Shown here in pieces: positions 54,356 through 63,518 of a stretch of DNA of 64,000 nucleotides. Position 1 is the stretch's first letter, and each line of letters begins with the position of its first letter. This DNA is from Thermincola carboxydiphila (GTDB lineage: Bacteria > Bacillota > Thermincolia > Thermincolales > UBA2595): positions 18,242-82,241 of the forward strand of contig JAENYP010000017.1 in NCBI GenBank assembly GCA_016841725.1, read 5' to 3'. A program made the position numbers and the translations under genes. The notes below the pieces were generated by a model. That model saw nothing but the letters and a program-made list of their open reading frames with translations, did not search any database and was not told the origin of the DNA.

Positions 54356-55255
54356 TTGGAACAGGCTAAAGTGAATCCTTATCTCGCGGTTTTTTTCGGA
54401 GTAATTGCAGTCTCTTTTTCCTCCCTGTTTGTTAAACTTTCAGATGCGAATTCATTTACAATAGCCTTTTACAGACTTTTTATCACTTTTATGATTCTCC
54501 TTCCCATAGCCTGGAAAGAAAAAATTACCGGAATGCGGGAGATCACCTTCAGGGACGGCTTGCTGGCATGTCTGAGTGGCACATTTCTTGCTGTGCATTT
54601 TGTTGTTTGGTTTATTTCACTGGAATATACCAGTGTTGCCAGTTCGGTGGTCCTGGTGACCACACAGCCTATTTGGGTTGTGGTTGGTTCATATATTTTT
54701 TTCAGGGAGAAAATTGGACTTAAAGCCCTTGCTGGAGGAGCTATAGCATTGCTGGGCGGTATCATGATCGGTGTGGGCGATTTTGAAATAGGCGGAACGG
54801 CACTGCTAGGTGATATTCTGGCTCTTGCCGGGGCTGTTGCGGTGTCAGGATATCTCATTATTGGCAGGAGAATCAGGGGCAGGGTAGGGCTGCCGGTATA
54901 TACCTTTCTTGCTTACGGGAGCAGCAGCATTATTCTGGGCATAACCACAGCAGTGGCTGAAATGCCATTTTATCCTTACCCGCTGCGCGAATGGGCGCTA
55001 TTTTTTGGCCTGGCCTTTGTCTGTACTGTGCTCGGACATACTGTTTTCAATTGGACTCTCAGGTATATCCAGGCCTCGGTAGTGGCTATTGCGATACTGG
55101 GAGAACCTTTAGGCGCCATTTTATGGGCCGCGGTTTTCCTGAGAGAAAACCCAACTCCGCAGCAGCTGGTTTCCGGTGCCATCATAGTATTTGGGCTTTA
55201 TATCTTCACCAAATACAGCAGGCAGGATATCCCGGCTGAGCCGATTAACCGGTAA
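54356..55255 (+). CDS. EamA-family (DMT superfamily) transporter
   Basis: A 299-aa protein with ten membrane helices in two EamA repeats: AVSFSSLFVKLSDANSFTIAFYR (repeat 1) and the second repeat near ALAGAVAVSGYLIIGRRIRG with GEPLGAILWAAVF at the end. Substrate unknown; relatives export amino acids or metabolites. TTG 54356 follows AAGGGGAGAG; an upstream extension to 54242 has no site. Its last bases overlap the next convergent gene. Confidence 0.88.
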   Translation: MEQAKVNPYLAVFFGVIAVSFSSLFVKLSDANSFTIAFYRLFITFMILLPIAWKEKITGMREITFRDGLLACLSGTFLAVHFVVWFISLEYTSVASSVVLVTTQPIWVVVGSYIFFREKIGLKALAGGAIALLGGIMIGVGDFEIGGTALLGDILALAGAVAVSGYLIIGRRIRGRVGLPVYTFLAYGSSSIILGITTAVAEMPFYPYPLREWALFFGLAFVCTVLGHTVFNWTLRYIQASVVAIAILGEPLGAILWAAVFLRENPTPQQLVSGAIIVFGLYIFTKYSRQDIPAEPINR

Positions 55256-55976
55256 AAGCACAGGGGCCGGTCACACACTTGCCACAGGCATCGGTTAGGT
55301 CAAGATCGGGATATAACCGGTCATTTTCCAAAAGCCTCTGGTAGCATTTGTGCCTGTCAAAATCTGCTTCCCTAAGGGCTTGGACCGGGCAGATTTTGAC
55401 ACAATAAAGGCAGCCGTTGTCTCTGTTGCAGGCATGAATTAATTTTGGCCTGGGGCTTGGTTCCAGATATGTGTCCAGTATAGCTGTGCCAAACCTTCCG
55501 GCACAGCCTTGCTTGGTAATAATCATATTATTGCGCCCGAAACTGCCCAGACCGCAGGCATATGCTGCGTGCCTGTGGGACCACTGGGCAATTAATTTTT
55601 CCCGGTCAAACTCATATGTAGGGAGCAGCCAGGCCATCTGAACTCCCAAAGGTGACAGGGTTTTGCTTAAGTCCCGGCAAATAGAGTCAATAAGTTTGTT
55701 GGTGATAACATAAGTTTCAGCCCATTTTCGGGAAGCATACTCCCCTTCCCGGTTGCCAACGATAATTTCTTTGCTGAAGGGAATAAAAAAAGCGACCACA
55801 GACTTTGCCCCCGGAAGTATCTCGGCAGGAAGCAGGTGTTCGGGGCCGATTACGGATTTTAGCGTTTGGAATATCGGGTCACCCGCATCGGCATAACCTG
55901 TTAAAGCTTGGCGGAATATAGGTTCACTACTGGCGGACACTTTTTCATGAATCAGGTTTTCAATTATTTTTTTCAT
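55245..55976 (-). CDS. QueG-like/epoxyqueuosine reductase-related iron-sulfur protein
   Basis: A 243-aa protein on the minus strand. It has AVVAFFIPFSKEIIVGN-type core, AAYACGLGSFGRNNMIIT with a catalytic-region motif, and an [4Fe-4S] segment NGCLYCVKICPVQALRE plus a final CGKCVTGPCAF. This is the epoxyqueuosine reductase superfamily, but shorter than QueG and lacking the second ferredoxin block, so cobalamin-dependent QueG function is doubtful. Start ATG at 55976 follows GAAAGGAAAA. Confidence 0.75.
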   Translation of the reverse strand: MKKIIENLIHEKVSASSEPIFRQALTGYADAGDPIFQTLKSVIGPEHLLPAEILPGAKSVVAFFIPFSKEIIVGNREGEYASRKWAETYVITNKLIDSICRDLSKTLSPLGVQMAWLLPTYEFDREKLIAQWSHRHAAYACGLGSFGRNNMIITKQGCAGRFGTAILDTYLEPSPRPKLIHACNRDNGCLYCVKICPVQALREADFDRHKCYQRLLENDRLYPDLDLTDACGKCVTGPCAFTG

Positions 55977-56178
55977 GTAATTTTCCTTTCTGAAGGGATA
56001 CAAACAGCTAATTAAGGTTATTGTAACATAAAACATGCCCGAAAGTGGACAAACAACAAATTTCAGCAGGAATATGTCAGTTTGATGGATAATTAATACC
56101 AGATGAAACACAGATTCAAGACAGTGAGGGAGCAGGGCCGATTAACATACAGGGCTTGCCTTTCTGCCAATAGTTATA

Positions 56179-56205
56179 TATAATACCCTCATAGGGTATT
56201 ATAAT
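56179..56205. promoter_or_regulatory. Palindromic operator-like site before the HesB gene
   Basis: ATAATACCCT-CAT-AGGGTATTAT (10-bp perfect arms) overlaps a TATAAT -10 box at 56200-56205. A repressor binding here could block transcription of the HesB-like gene. No matching regulator is visible. Confidence 0.5.
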
Positions 56206-56245
56206 GTTGTTTCATTAATTTTAAATAAAAAAGGAGCGATTCAAA

Positions 56246-56557
56246 TTGATTAGTTTTACAGATGCAGCACAGGAAGAAATGAAAAAAGTGCTGGATGCAA
56301 ATGATTCGGAAATGATTAGAGTTGCCTTTGCCGGAATGGGTTGAGGCGGCCCAAGTTTTGGTCTGGCTTTGGAAAAGTCAGCTAAAGACAATGATGAAAT
56401 CTTCGAATATGAAGGTTTTAAGGTTGTAATCAGCAAAGATTATAGTGACATGTACAAAAACCTCGTTATTGACTGGGTTGATAATTACATGGGCAAGGGT
56501 TTTAGCGTATCCGAAAAAGATGCGGGCGGCTGCAGCAGTTGCTCCGGAAGTTGTTAG
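56246..56557 (+). CDS. HesB/IscA-like selenoprotein (in-frame TGA at the first conserved Cys)
   Basis: TTG 56246 (AAAGGAGCG eight bases ahead) begins a 103-codon frame with a TGA at 56342-56344 (codon 33): AFAGMG-TGA-GGPSFGLALEKSA. IscA-family proteins have a Cys at this place (the GGCxG motif), so Sec replaces it. The C-terminus ends GGCSSCSGSC, like the usual C-terminal Cys pair of the family, in extended form. HesB-like selenoproteins of this type are known in clostridia. A hairpin with a G-containing loop follows the TGA (56351-56372). Function: Fe-S assembly or metal handling. Confidence 0.9.
56351..56372 (+). promoter_or_regulatory. Candidate SECIS hairpin in the HesB-like gene
   Basis: CCAAG pairs with C-TTTGG (one bulge) around an 11-base loop containing GG, with the first loop G 16 bases after the TGA, fitting the bacterial SECIS spacing range. 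Confidence 0.5.
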
Positions 56558-56611
56558 GATGCAGTAGGCTCATAGATTCGGTTTTGAAAATATTTGACAA
56601 TTAGAAAATTT

Positions 56612-56646
56612 ACACACCAATCCTAAATGGGTTGGTGTCTTTGTTT
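56612..56646 (+). terminator. Terminator after the HesB-like gene
   Basis: ACACCAA pairs with TTGGTGT around TCCTAAATGGG, followed by CTTTGTTTT. Confidence 0.7.
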
Positions 56647-56804
56647 TAATGGGGGTGGGATAGTTCCTTTTGCTACTGATAGCAAGGAGGTGGCTGAATA
56701 AAAAATATAGACTCCTTTTGCAGGAATTATTCTAATTATTGCAGTAATATACCATATATTACCCTGATTCGACAAATGACGATATTGTGTAAGGGTGGAA
56801 TATT

Positions 56805-59800
56805 ATGGACTGGATAATTCCTTCTGTTATTGCAACACTTTTGGGTACAGTATTGTTAACACACGTATATTGGTATTTATTTATCAGATACCGTGAGCAT
56901 TTTATGAAGATATGGGCAATTAGCTGGACAGTTTATGCACTAAGATTTACTTTAGAACTGTTGGCGAAATCCGGAATGAATTGGACGTTGATTGTGGCCG
57001 GACAGCAGTTTGCGACCCTGGCAAGTGGTTTGCTGTTTATGTGGGGGACATATTCGTTTCTGGGGAAACAACTGTCAAGGTGGCCCCTGTACGCCGTTTT
57101 GGCTGACGGTATATGGGTCATTGTCGGATTAACTTTAGGTATACCGCTGCATATTTTAAATTTGCCTACCTTTTTATTCCTCGGACTAGTCTATATCTGG
57201 ACCGGCGTGACGCTTCTCCGGTCCAGGGATCTGGAAGGGCTGGGGAAGTTGTTCACCGGATGGGGATTTGTGTTATGGGGGATACATAAGCTAAATTACC
57301 CTTTCATAGATTTTGCTCCAGGGTTTGAGCCATGGGGATATCTGATAGCGGCAGTTCTTGAGTTTGTCGTGGCCACCGGTATCCTGTTGGTATATCTTGA
57401 AAAAATGAGGGCTGTCTTATCTTCCGGTGAAGCGAGGTTCCGCAGACTGGCTGAAAATGCCCAGGACATTATTTATCGCTGCCGCCTGAAGCCCAACCGT
57501 GGTTTCGAATATGTCAGCCCTGCTGCTACTGATATTACGGGTTATACTCCGGAAGAGCATTATGCAGATCCGGACCTGTTATATAAAATCACCCATGCCG
57601 ATGACCTGGATATACTGAAAGAGCTTCCGGTGCTGACAGTTGAGCAGAGGAAACCAGTTATTATACGAACTTTCAGAAAAGACGGGAATATGGTTTGGAC
57701 TGAGCACCATACGGTGCCTTTTTATGACGAGACAGGTTGTCTGGTGGGGTTCGAAGGGATAGCCAGAGACATTACGAGACGAAGGCAGGCAGAAGAAGAG
57801 TTAAGGAAATCGGAACGGCGTTTTCGGGTGATTCTGGAAAATGTCAGGTTGTTAACTGTTACGCTGGACCTAAAGGGAAAGGTCACCTTCTGTAATGATT
57901 ATCTGCTTGAACTTACCGGATGGCGGCGCGATGAAATTCTCGGGAACTGTTGGTTTGATACCTTTATGCCCGAAACTACCAGAAATCAGCTCAGAGACGG
58001 TTTTTTTAGCCTGTTTACAGAGAATGCGGGCCCTGATGACCTGCATAAGGTTACTGTAATCCAAACAAAACAGGGGGAACTGAGGACGGTTTCATGGAAC
58101 ACAACACTACTAAGGGATATTACCGAGGAGATTATCGGGCTGACCTGTTTTGGTGAAGATATTACCGAACGAATACAGGCTGACGAAGTATTAAAAAGAT
58201 ACCAGCTGTTGTTTGAACACGCCAGTGATATTATACTTTTTTTCCGCCGTGACGGCACAATACTCGAGGCCAACACTGCTGCGGTAAATACCTACGGTTA
58301 TTCCAGGGAGCAGCTGCTGACAATGAATGTTTGCGACCTGCGGGCCCATCATACAAAAGCGCTGCTTGCGGGACAGATTGACCAGGCAGAAGAGAATGGC
58401 CTGCTTTACGAGACAATGCACCAGCTCAGGGATGGGAAAATCATGCCTGTTGAGGTGAGCCTGCAGGGAACGGTATTGGAGAATGAAAAGGTACTCCTTG
58501 GGATCGTACGTGACATAACGGACCGGAAAAAGGCAGCAGAGACAATAAATTACCTGGCATATCACGACCCACTGACAGACCTCCCCAATAGAGTACTGTT
58601 TTTTGACCGCCTTACTGTTGCTATAGCAAATGCTCAAAGAAATAAGCAGATGCTTGCTGTGATGTTTCTTGATTTGGACCGCTTTAAACTGGTTAATGAT
58701 ATCATGGGTCATGCAATGGGGGACCAGTTCCTGAAAAAGGTTGGTAAACAGTTGAAGGCCTGTGTCAGGTCAAATGACACTGTAGCCCGTATCGGTGGTG
58801 ACGAATTTACTATTCTGCTGCCTGACATAAGCAGGGAGGAAGATGCAGGGAAGGTTGCCAAAAAGATTATTGACAGCCTCAAAAAACCATGGATTATTAA
58901 CAGTTATGAGTTCCAGATAACAGTAAGTGTCGGGATAGTGCTATACCCGAATGACGGCGAAGATGCAGAAACACTCACCAAGAATGCGGATACAGCCATG
59001 TACCGGGCCAAGGAACAGGGTGACAATTACCAGTTTTATACCCCGTCAATGAATCTAAAGAATGTGCAGCGCATGGAAATTGAGGTGGCTTTGCGGAGAG
59101 CTTTGGAAAATGAGGAATTCCAGATATATTATCAGCCGCAGGTTAATATTGAAAAAGGTCTGATTGTCGGATTTGAGGCACTCCTCAGGTGGAACCACCC
59201 GCTAAGAGGTGTTATCCTGCCAATGGAATTCATCGGTGTGGCGGAAGACACGGGATTAATCCTTCCGATTGGTGAATGGGTATTGAAAACAGCCTGTGCC
59301 CAGAACAAGGCATGGCAGGATGCCGGTTATCCACCGGCAAGGATTTCAGTAAACCTGTCAGCACACCAGTTCAGACAGAGAAATCTGGTGGATATGATAG
59401 CATCTATATTGGTGGAAACGGGTCTGGAACCCATGTGGCTGGAACTTGAATTAACAGAAAGTACGGCAATGCAGGATGTAGAGTTCAGTCTGGTTATGAT
59501 GAAGAAACTAAGGGAAATGGGAATCAGGATTGCTATGGATGATTTTGGGACAGGTTATTCGTCTCTGGGCTACCTGCGGAAGTTCCCACTTACCACTCTT
59601 AAGATTGACAGGTCGTTTGTGCATGATGTGCTGACAGACCTTGAGGATGCGGCTATTGTAGCCACAATTATAGTTATGGCCCAGAACCTTAAGCTTAATG
59701 TGATTATAGAAGGGGTTGAAAGTGAAGAACAGCTAGCCTTTTTTGAACAACAGGAGTGTTATGAAATGCAGGGATACCTGTTCAGTAAACCGGAACCTGC

Positions 59801-59855
59801 CGGTGAAACAGAAAAAATGCTGCAAAAGCTGTCAGCTCTTCAGGTGAACATTTAA
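56805..59855 (+). CDS. Membrane PAS-PAS-PAS-GGDEF-EAL protein
   Basis: A 1016-aa c-di-GMP signalling protein. An N-terminal integral membrane module of about seven helices (residues 1-200), then three PAS domains (about 215-330, 340-455, 465-575), a GGDEF domain (IGGDEFTILLPD near 665) and an EAL domain (FEALLRWNHPL near 790, with DDFGTGYSSLGYL). Both catalytic motifs are intact, so synthesis and hydrolysis of c-di-GMP are possible and may be switched by PAS ligands. It stands alone, before xseA. Confidence 0.93.
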   Translation: MDWIIPSVIATLLGTVLLTHVYWYLFIRYREHFMKIWAISWTVYALRFTLELLAKSGMNWTLIVAGQQFATLASGLLFMWGTYSFLGKQLSRWPLYAVLADGIWVIVGLTLGIPLHILNLPTFLFLGLVYIWTGVTLLRSRDLEGLGKLFTGWGFVLWGIHKLNYPFIDFAPGFEPWGYLIAAVLEFVVATGILLVYLEKMRAVLSSGEARFRRLAENAQDIIYRCRLKPNRGFEYVSPAATDITGYTPEEHYADPDLLYKITHADDLDILKELPVLTVEQRKPVIIRTFRKDGNMVWTEHHTVPFYDETGCLVGFEGIARDITRRRQAEEELRKSERRFRVILENVRLLTVTLDLKGKVTFCNDYLLELTGWRRDEILGNCWFDTFMPETTRNQLRDGFFSLFTENAGPDDLHKVTVIQTKQGELRTVSWNTTLLRDITEEIIGLTCFGEDITERIQADEVLKRYQLLFEHASDIILFFRRDGTILEANTAAVNTYGYSREQLLTMNVCDLRAHHTKALLAGQIDQAEENGLLYETMHQLRDGKIMPVEVSLQGTVLENEKVLLGIVRDITDRKKAAETINYLAYHDPLTDLPNRVLFFDRLTVAIANAQRNKQMLAVMFLDLDRFKLVNDIMGHAMGDQFLKKVGKQLKACVRSNDTVARIGGDEFTILLPDISREEDAGKVAKKIIDSLKKPWIINSYEFQITVSVGIVLYPNDGEDAETLTKNADTAMYRAKEQGDNYQFYTPSMNLKNVQRMEIEVALRRALENEEFQIYYQPQVNIEKGLIVGFEALLRWNHPLRGVILPMEFIGVAEDTGLILPIGEWVLKTACAQNKAWQDAGYPPARISVNLSAHQFRQRNLVDMIASILVETGLEPMWLELELTESTAMQDVEFSLVMMKKLREMGIRIAMDDFGTGYSSLGYLRKFPLTTLKIDRSFVHDVLTDLEDAAIVATIIVMAQNLKLNVIIEGVESEEQLAFFEQQECYEMQGYLFSKPEPAGETEKMLQKLSALQVNI

Positions 59856-59906
59856 GCTTTTGTTTTTCCCCGGTGGTCTTCGGGTGAGGGTATCATTATA
59901 CATCAC

Positions 59907-59936
59907 TGGAACCTCCGGGTTTTGTTATGGTATAAT
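59907..59936 (+). promoter_or_regulatory. Possible promoter for xseA
   Basis: TGGAAC (59907-59912) and TATAAT (59931-59936), 18 bases apart. Confidence 0.4.
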
Positions 59937-59970
59937 AAGTGATAATCATACAGAAAGGCGCTGAATCACC

Positions 59971-61185
59971 GTGAAAATCATTTCTGTCAGTAATCTAAAC
60001 GGTTACATCAAGGAAAAACTTGATTCTGACGTTTTATTGAGCAATGTCTGGGTCAGAGGGGAAATATCCAATTTCAAACACCATTCCTCAGGGCATATGT
60101 ATTTTACCCTTAAAGATAAAAAGGGGGCTGTTAAAGCCGTGATGTTCCGAAGCAGGAACAACAGCCTTTTTTTTGAACCCAAAGAAGGCATGGCAGTTAT
60201 AGCAAAGGGTTATGTTTCGGTATACGAGAGGGATGGGGCGTACCAGCTCTATGTTGAGGAAATGCATCAGCAGGGAGTTGGCACTCTGTATGTGGCCTAC
60301 CTGCAGTTAAAAGAAAAGCTGGAAAAAGAAGGGCTGTTTGACCCCAAAAGGAAACGCCCCCTGCCCAGATTTCCACAGCGGATAGGTGTGGTTACCTCAC
60401 AGACCGGGGCAGCTGTTAGGGATATCGTTACTGTTATTCACCGGAGATACCCCCAGGCCCATATTATTTTGTTCCCGGTTGCGGTACAGGGTGATGAGGC
60501 TCCTGGCCAGATTTGTGAGGGAATCCGCCTTGCAAATGAGATGAAAAACCTGGATGTCCTTATCGTCGGCAGGGGTGGCGGGTCTATTGAGGAGTTATGG
60601 GCTTTTAATACAGAGGTGGTGGCCCGCAGCATATTTGCCAGCAATATCCCTGTAGTATCTGCAGTAGGACATGAAACTGACTTTACAATTGCCGATTTTG
60701 TTGCCGATATGCGTGCACCTACTCCTTCGGCGGCAGCAGAGATTGTGGTCCCTGATTTCAGGGAAATCCAAAAGAATATAGATATGCTGGAACAGAGGAT
60801 GATACTTGGGCTGAAAAATATGATATACACATCCGGGGAAAAGGTAAATTCCCTGACCGGAAGCCCGGTGATGAAAAGGCCCCAGGACAAATTGTACAGG
60901 ATGATGCAGGACCTGGACCATGTGACCAGAAGGATGGCACAGGCAGCAAAATTGAATTTAACTGAAAAGAAATCGTGTCTGGCCCTCCAGGTTTCCAGGC
61001 TTGATGACTTAAGTCCTCTGGCCACAATGAAAAGGGGCTACAGTATCTGCCGTGAGGCAGGAGGAAGAGTGGTTAACAGTGTTAAGGGTTTCAGAACGGG
61101 AGACACGGTAGAGGTTATTGTGGCCGATGGCTCGGCTGACTGTGTCGTAAAAAACATAAAGGAGGGCGCTTATGGCCGCAGATAA
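59971..61185 (+). CDS. xseA: Exodeoxyribonuclease VII large subunit
   Basis: A 404-aa protein with an N-terminal OB-fold (VWVRGEISNFKHHSSGHMYFTLKDK) and the catalytic core containing VVTSQTGAAVRDI, IVGRGGGSIEELWAF and VSAVGHETDFTIADFVAD. It pairs with XseB to degrade single-stranded DNA. Start GTG 59971 follows AGAAAGG. Overlaps xseB by 14 bases. Confidence 0.95.
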   Translation: MKIISVSNLNGYIKEKLDSDVLLSNVWVRGEISNFKHHSSGHMYFTLKDKKGAVKAVMFRSRNNSLFFEPKEGMAVIAKGYVSVYERDGAYQLYVEEMHQQGVGTLYVAYLQLKEKLEKEGLFDPKRKRPLPRFPQRIGVVTSQTGAAVRDIVTVIHRRYPQAHIILFPVAVQGDEAPGQICEGIRLANEMKNLDVLIVGRGGGSIEELWAFNTEVVARSIFASNIPVVSAVGHETDFTIADFVADMRAPTPSAAAEIVVPDFREIQKNIDMLEQRMILGLKNMIYTSGEKVNSLTGSPVMKRPQDKLYRMMQDLDHVTRRMAQAAKLNLTEKKSCLALQVSRLDDLSPLATMKRGYSICREAGGRVVNSVKGFRTGDTVEVIVADGSADCVVKNIKEGAYGRR

Positions 61186-61429
61186 GAAAAATGCTGAACC
61201 TACCTTTGAAGAGGCATTAAATGAGCTGGAAACCATAGTCAGGCTTATGGAGGGGGGGAACCTGGATCTGGAAGATGCATTGGCCAGGTTTGAAAAAGGG
61301 ATTGCTCTGTCCAGGATTTGCAGCAAAAAACTGGAACAGGCAGAAAAACGAATTGAAATGCTGCTGTGCCAGGAGAATGGGGAAATAATCCTGAAACCTG
61401 CCGGAGTAATGGAGCAAAAGGATGAATAA
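61172..61429 (+). CDS. xseB: Exodeoxyribonuclease VII small subunit
   Basis: An 85-aa helical protein; FEEALNELETIVRLMEGGNLDLEDALARFEKG is the family signature. ATG 61172 lies within the xseA end, after GGAGGGCG. It overlaps ispA by 8 bases. Confidence 0.95.
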   Translation: MAADKKNAEPTFEEALNELETIVRLMEGGNLDLEDALARFEKGIALSRICSKKLEQAEKRIEMLLCQENGEIILKPAGVMEQKDE

Positions 61430-62321
61430 AGATACCTTTAAGAGGGAAATAAATGATAAAGTCAGGTTAATCGACCAGGCTTTGGATAATTACCTGTTCA
61501 ATAGTGCCGCAATACCGGAAACACTTCATCATGCAATGAGATACAGTGTGTTTGCCGGAGGGAAGAGGCTAAGGCCGGTACTGCTGCTGGCATCTGCAGA
61601 GGCTGTAGGGGGGGATGCCGTCCTGCTGCTGCCTGCTGCGTCTGCCTTTGAAATGGTGCATACTTATTCCCTGATTCATGATGACCTGCCTGCTATGGAT
61701 AATGATGATTTTAGGCGTGGTCAGCCCACCAATCACAAGGTTTTTGGTGAAGCTATGGCCATATTGGCCGGTGATGGGCTGCTCACAGAGGCATTTGGGT
61801 TAATAACTGAGTGCTGCGTTTCAGGGAACATTTCGCCGGAAACGGTTGTCACTGTAATTAAAGAATTATCACAGGCAGCAGGTCCCTTCGGGATGATTGG
61901 CGGACAGGTTGTTGACATTCATTCAGAAAACCAATCTATAGATAAAGATGTTTTGGAGTACATTCATTCTCATAAAACGGGTGCCCTGTTTAAGGCCTGT
62001 GTCCGTGCCGGGGCTATTATGGGAAGGGGCAGTGCAGAACAATTGGCGGCTTTGACCAGGTATGCTGAAAATCTCGGTCTGGCCTTTCAGATAACGGATG
62101 ATGTTTTGGATGTTGAGGGTGATTCGGGAAAACTAGGGAAAACAGTTGGTAGTGATGAAAGACTGAAGAAAGCAACTTACCCTTCACTTTACGGGCTTGA
62201 GGAGTCCAAAAAGCTGGCCGCAGATGCGGTGGACAGGGCTCTAAAGGCTCTGGATATGTTTGACAGGGAAGCAGATTTGCTCAGATGCATTGCAAGATAC
62301 CTTTTGGAACGGGAAAACTGA
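61422..62321 (+). CDS. ispA: Farnesyl diphosphate synthase (geranyl/farnesyl transferase)
   Basis: A 299-aa prenyl synthase with the two Asp-rich motifs DDLPAMD (first, chain-length type for short chains) and DDVLD (second), plus FAGGKRLRPVLLL. It condenses DMAPP and IPP to farnesyl diphosphate. In many Firmicutes this gene sits before OLE RNA or dxs; here the following genes are DUF212, OLE RNA and oapA. Confidence 0.95.
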   Translation: MNKDTFKREINDKVRLIDQALDNYLFNSAAIPETLHHAMRYSVFAGGKRLRPVLLLASAEAVGGDAVLLLPAASAFEMVHTYSLIHDDLPAMDNDDFRRGQPTNHKVFGEAMAILAGDGLLTEAFGLITECCVSGNISPETVVTVIKELSQAAGPFGMIGGQVVDIHSENQSIDKDVLEYIHSHKTGALFKACVRAGAIMGRGSAEQLAALTRYAENLGLAFQITDDVLDVEGDSGKLGKTVGSDERLKKATYPSLYGLEESKKLAADAVDRALKALDMFDREADLLRCIARYLLEREN

Positions 62322-62343
62322 CTGCATCAAATGGAGGAACCCG

Positions 62344-62787
62344 GTGGATACAGCATTTCAAGAAATAGCAAAAAATACGGCTTTATTGGCTGCAATGATG
62401 TCATGGCTGTTAGCCCAGGCTTTGAAATTTGTCATTGGACTTGTGACTGACGGTGAAATAAATCTTGTCAGATTGGTGAAAAGCGGCGGTATGCCCAGCA
62501 GTCATGCAGCTTTTGTCACTTCTGTTGCTGTCGGTGTCGGCAAACAGCATGGCTTTGACTCCGGAGTGTTCGCTTTGGCTGCTGTTGTAGCCTTGGTTAT
62601 AATGTATGATGCCGCAGGTGTAAGACAGGCTGTGGGTATTCAGGCACAAACTCTTAATGAACTGCTGCACGATTTGTACAGCGGAAGCGCTATTACTCCG
62701 GTGAAGATCAGAGAAATACTTGGGCATACTCCTGTTGAGGTTATCGCAGGTGCCGTACTCGGACTAATTGTTGCCCTGATTCTCTAA
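62344..62787 (+). CDS. DUF212 (YuiD-like) membrane phosphatase-family protein
   Basis: A 147-aa protein with about four membrane helices, related to the PAP2 superfamily (GGMPSSHAAFVTSVAVGVG gives the SxxH site, and DAAGVRQAVGIQAQTLNEL). Divergent PAP2/DUF212 proteins are thought to act on lipid or prenyl phosphates. GTG 62344 follows GGAGG. Its neighbourhood with ispA fits an isoprenoid or undecaprenyl role, as inference. Confidence 0.85.
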   Translation: MDTAFQEIAKNTALLAAMMSWLLAQALKFVIGLVTDGEINLVRLVKSGGMPSSHAAFVTSVAVGVGKQHGFDSGVFALAAVVALVIMYDAAGVRQAVGIQAQTLNELLHDLYSGSAITPVKIREILGHTPVEVIAGAVLGLIVALIL

Positions 62788-62813
62788 ATTATTGTCCTTT
62801 ATTCTATAATGTA

Positions 62814-62842
62814 TTGAATAATGAATTGTTTCATGATATAAT
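62814..62842 (+). promoter_or_regulatory. Sigma-A-type promoter for OLE RNA
   Basis: TTGAAT (62814-62819), 17-base spacer, TATAAT (62837-62842), 23 bases before the first stem of OLE RNA. Confidence 0.65.
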
Positions 62843-62864
62843 TGCTCTTTGATGAAAACACAAT

Positions 62865-63466
62865 GTAGGTGGCGCAGTATTCTAGTCAGGACTGCCACTT
62901 TGAAGGCGGGCCTAAAAATCCGTCAAAGGGCATATCGATGAAGTTCCTGGTTCCGGCTGCTGACGCCCAGTTGGGGGTCGGTTCTGGGAGTAAGGGGGAA
63001 GGGCGATCTACAACGGCATGTAGGCGTTGACCCAGCCTCCGTGGAGGCCCGGGAAGCATACCGGCTTTTAGCAAGGGTAACTTCCCGGGAGAAACCTGCG
63101 TATATGATGCTGTGCTACGGTACAGTGTTTAAAGCAGTGTAGCCTGCCTTGAGTGGTGCTGGTGGATTATGGGTTATCGGACCTGTTGAATGCGGGCCCG
63201 CTTTCGACAGAACCGCTGTTTGAAACCACCACTGCAAAAGAGGCTAAAAGTGTTCCAGTCCTGTTGAGGAAAACTCCTAGACTGTTTAGTTTTACTAAGG
63301 CATGATAGGGATTAAAGTGTGGACTAAGTGGTAATTCAGCCCCGTAAGCGGCGACGCTACGGATTCATCATAAAGGGAAACCGCCGGAGCGGTAACGCGA
63401 CGGAGATGAATGGGAAAACCAGCTGGACCTTAAGCCACAATATTTACTTATCGTGCTGCCACCTAC
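62865..63466 (+). ncRNA. OLE RNA (ornate large extremophilic RNA)
   Basis: About 600 bases without any gene between ispA/DUF212 and oapA, the well-known OLE RNA position. The 5' GTAGGTGGC (62865-62873) pairs with 3' GCCACCTAC (63458-63466), closing the RNA with a long-range helix. Internal hairpins include CCCGGGAAGC/CTTCCCGGGAG pairing and GCCGGAGCGGTAAC-type turns. OLE binds OapA, which is encoded next, and is membrane-associated, with roles in energy and stress adaptation in Firmicutes. The call uses context, length and closure; an Rfam model search would confirm it. Confidence 0.85.
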
Positions 63467-63518
63467 CATATACTTAAAACACAACCAAGCTGCCGATGCT
63501 TGTATGAGGTGAAATTAT

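Noticed and set aside
56369-56557. A separate 62-aa protein starting at 56369
   Set aside because: It is the C-terminal half of the HesB-like protein continued through the TGA.
62886-63074. Minus-strand 62-aa frame within the OLE RNA
   Set aside because: The region is explained by the structured RNA and the frame has no ribosome site or domain.
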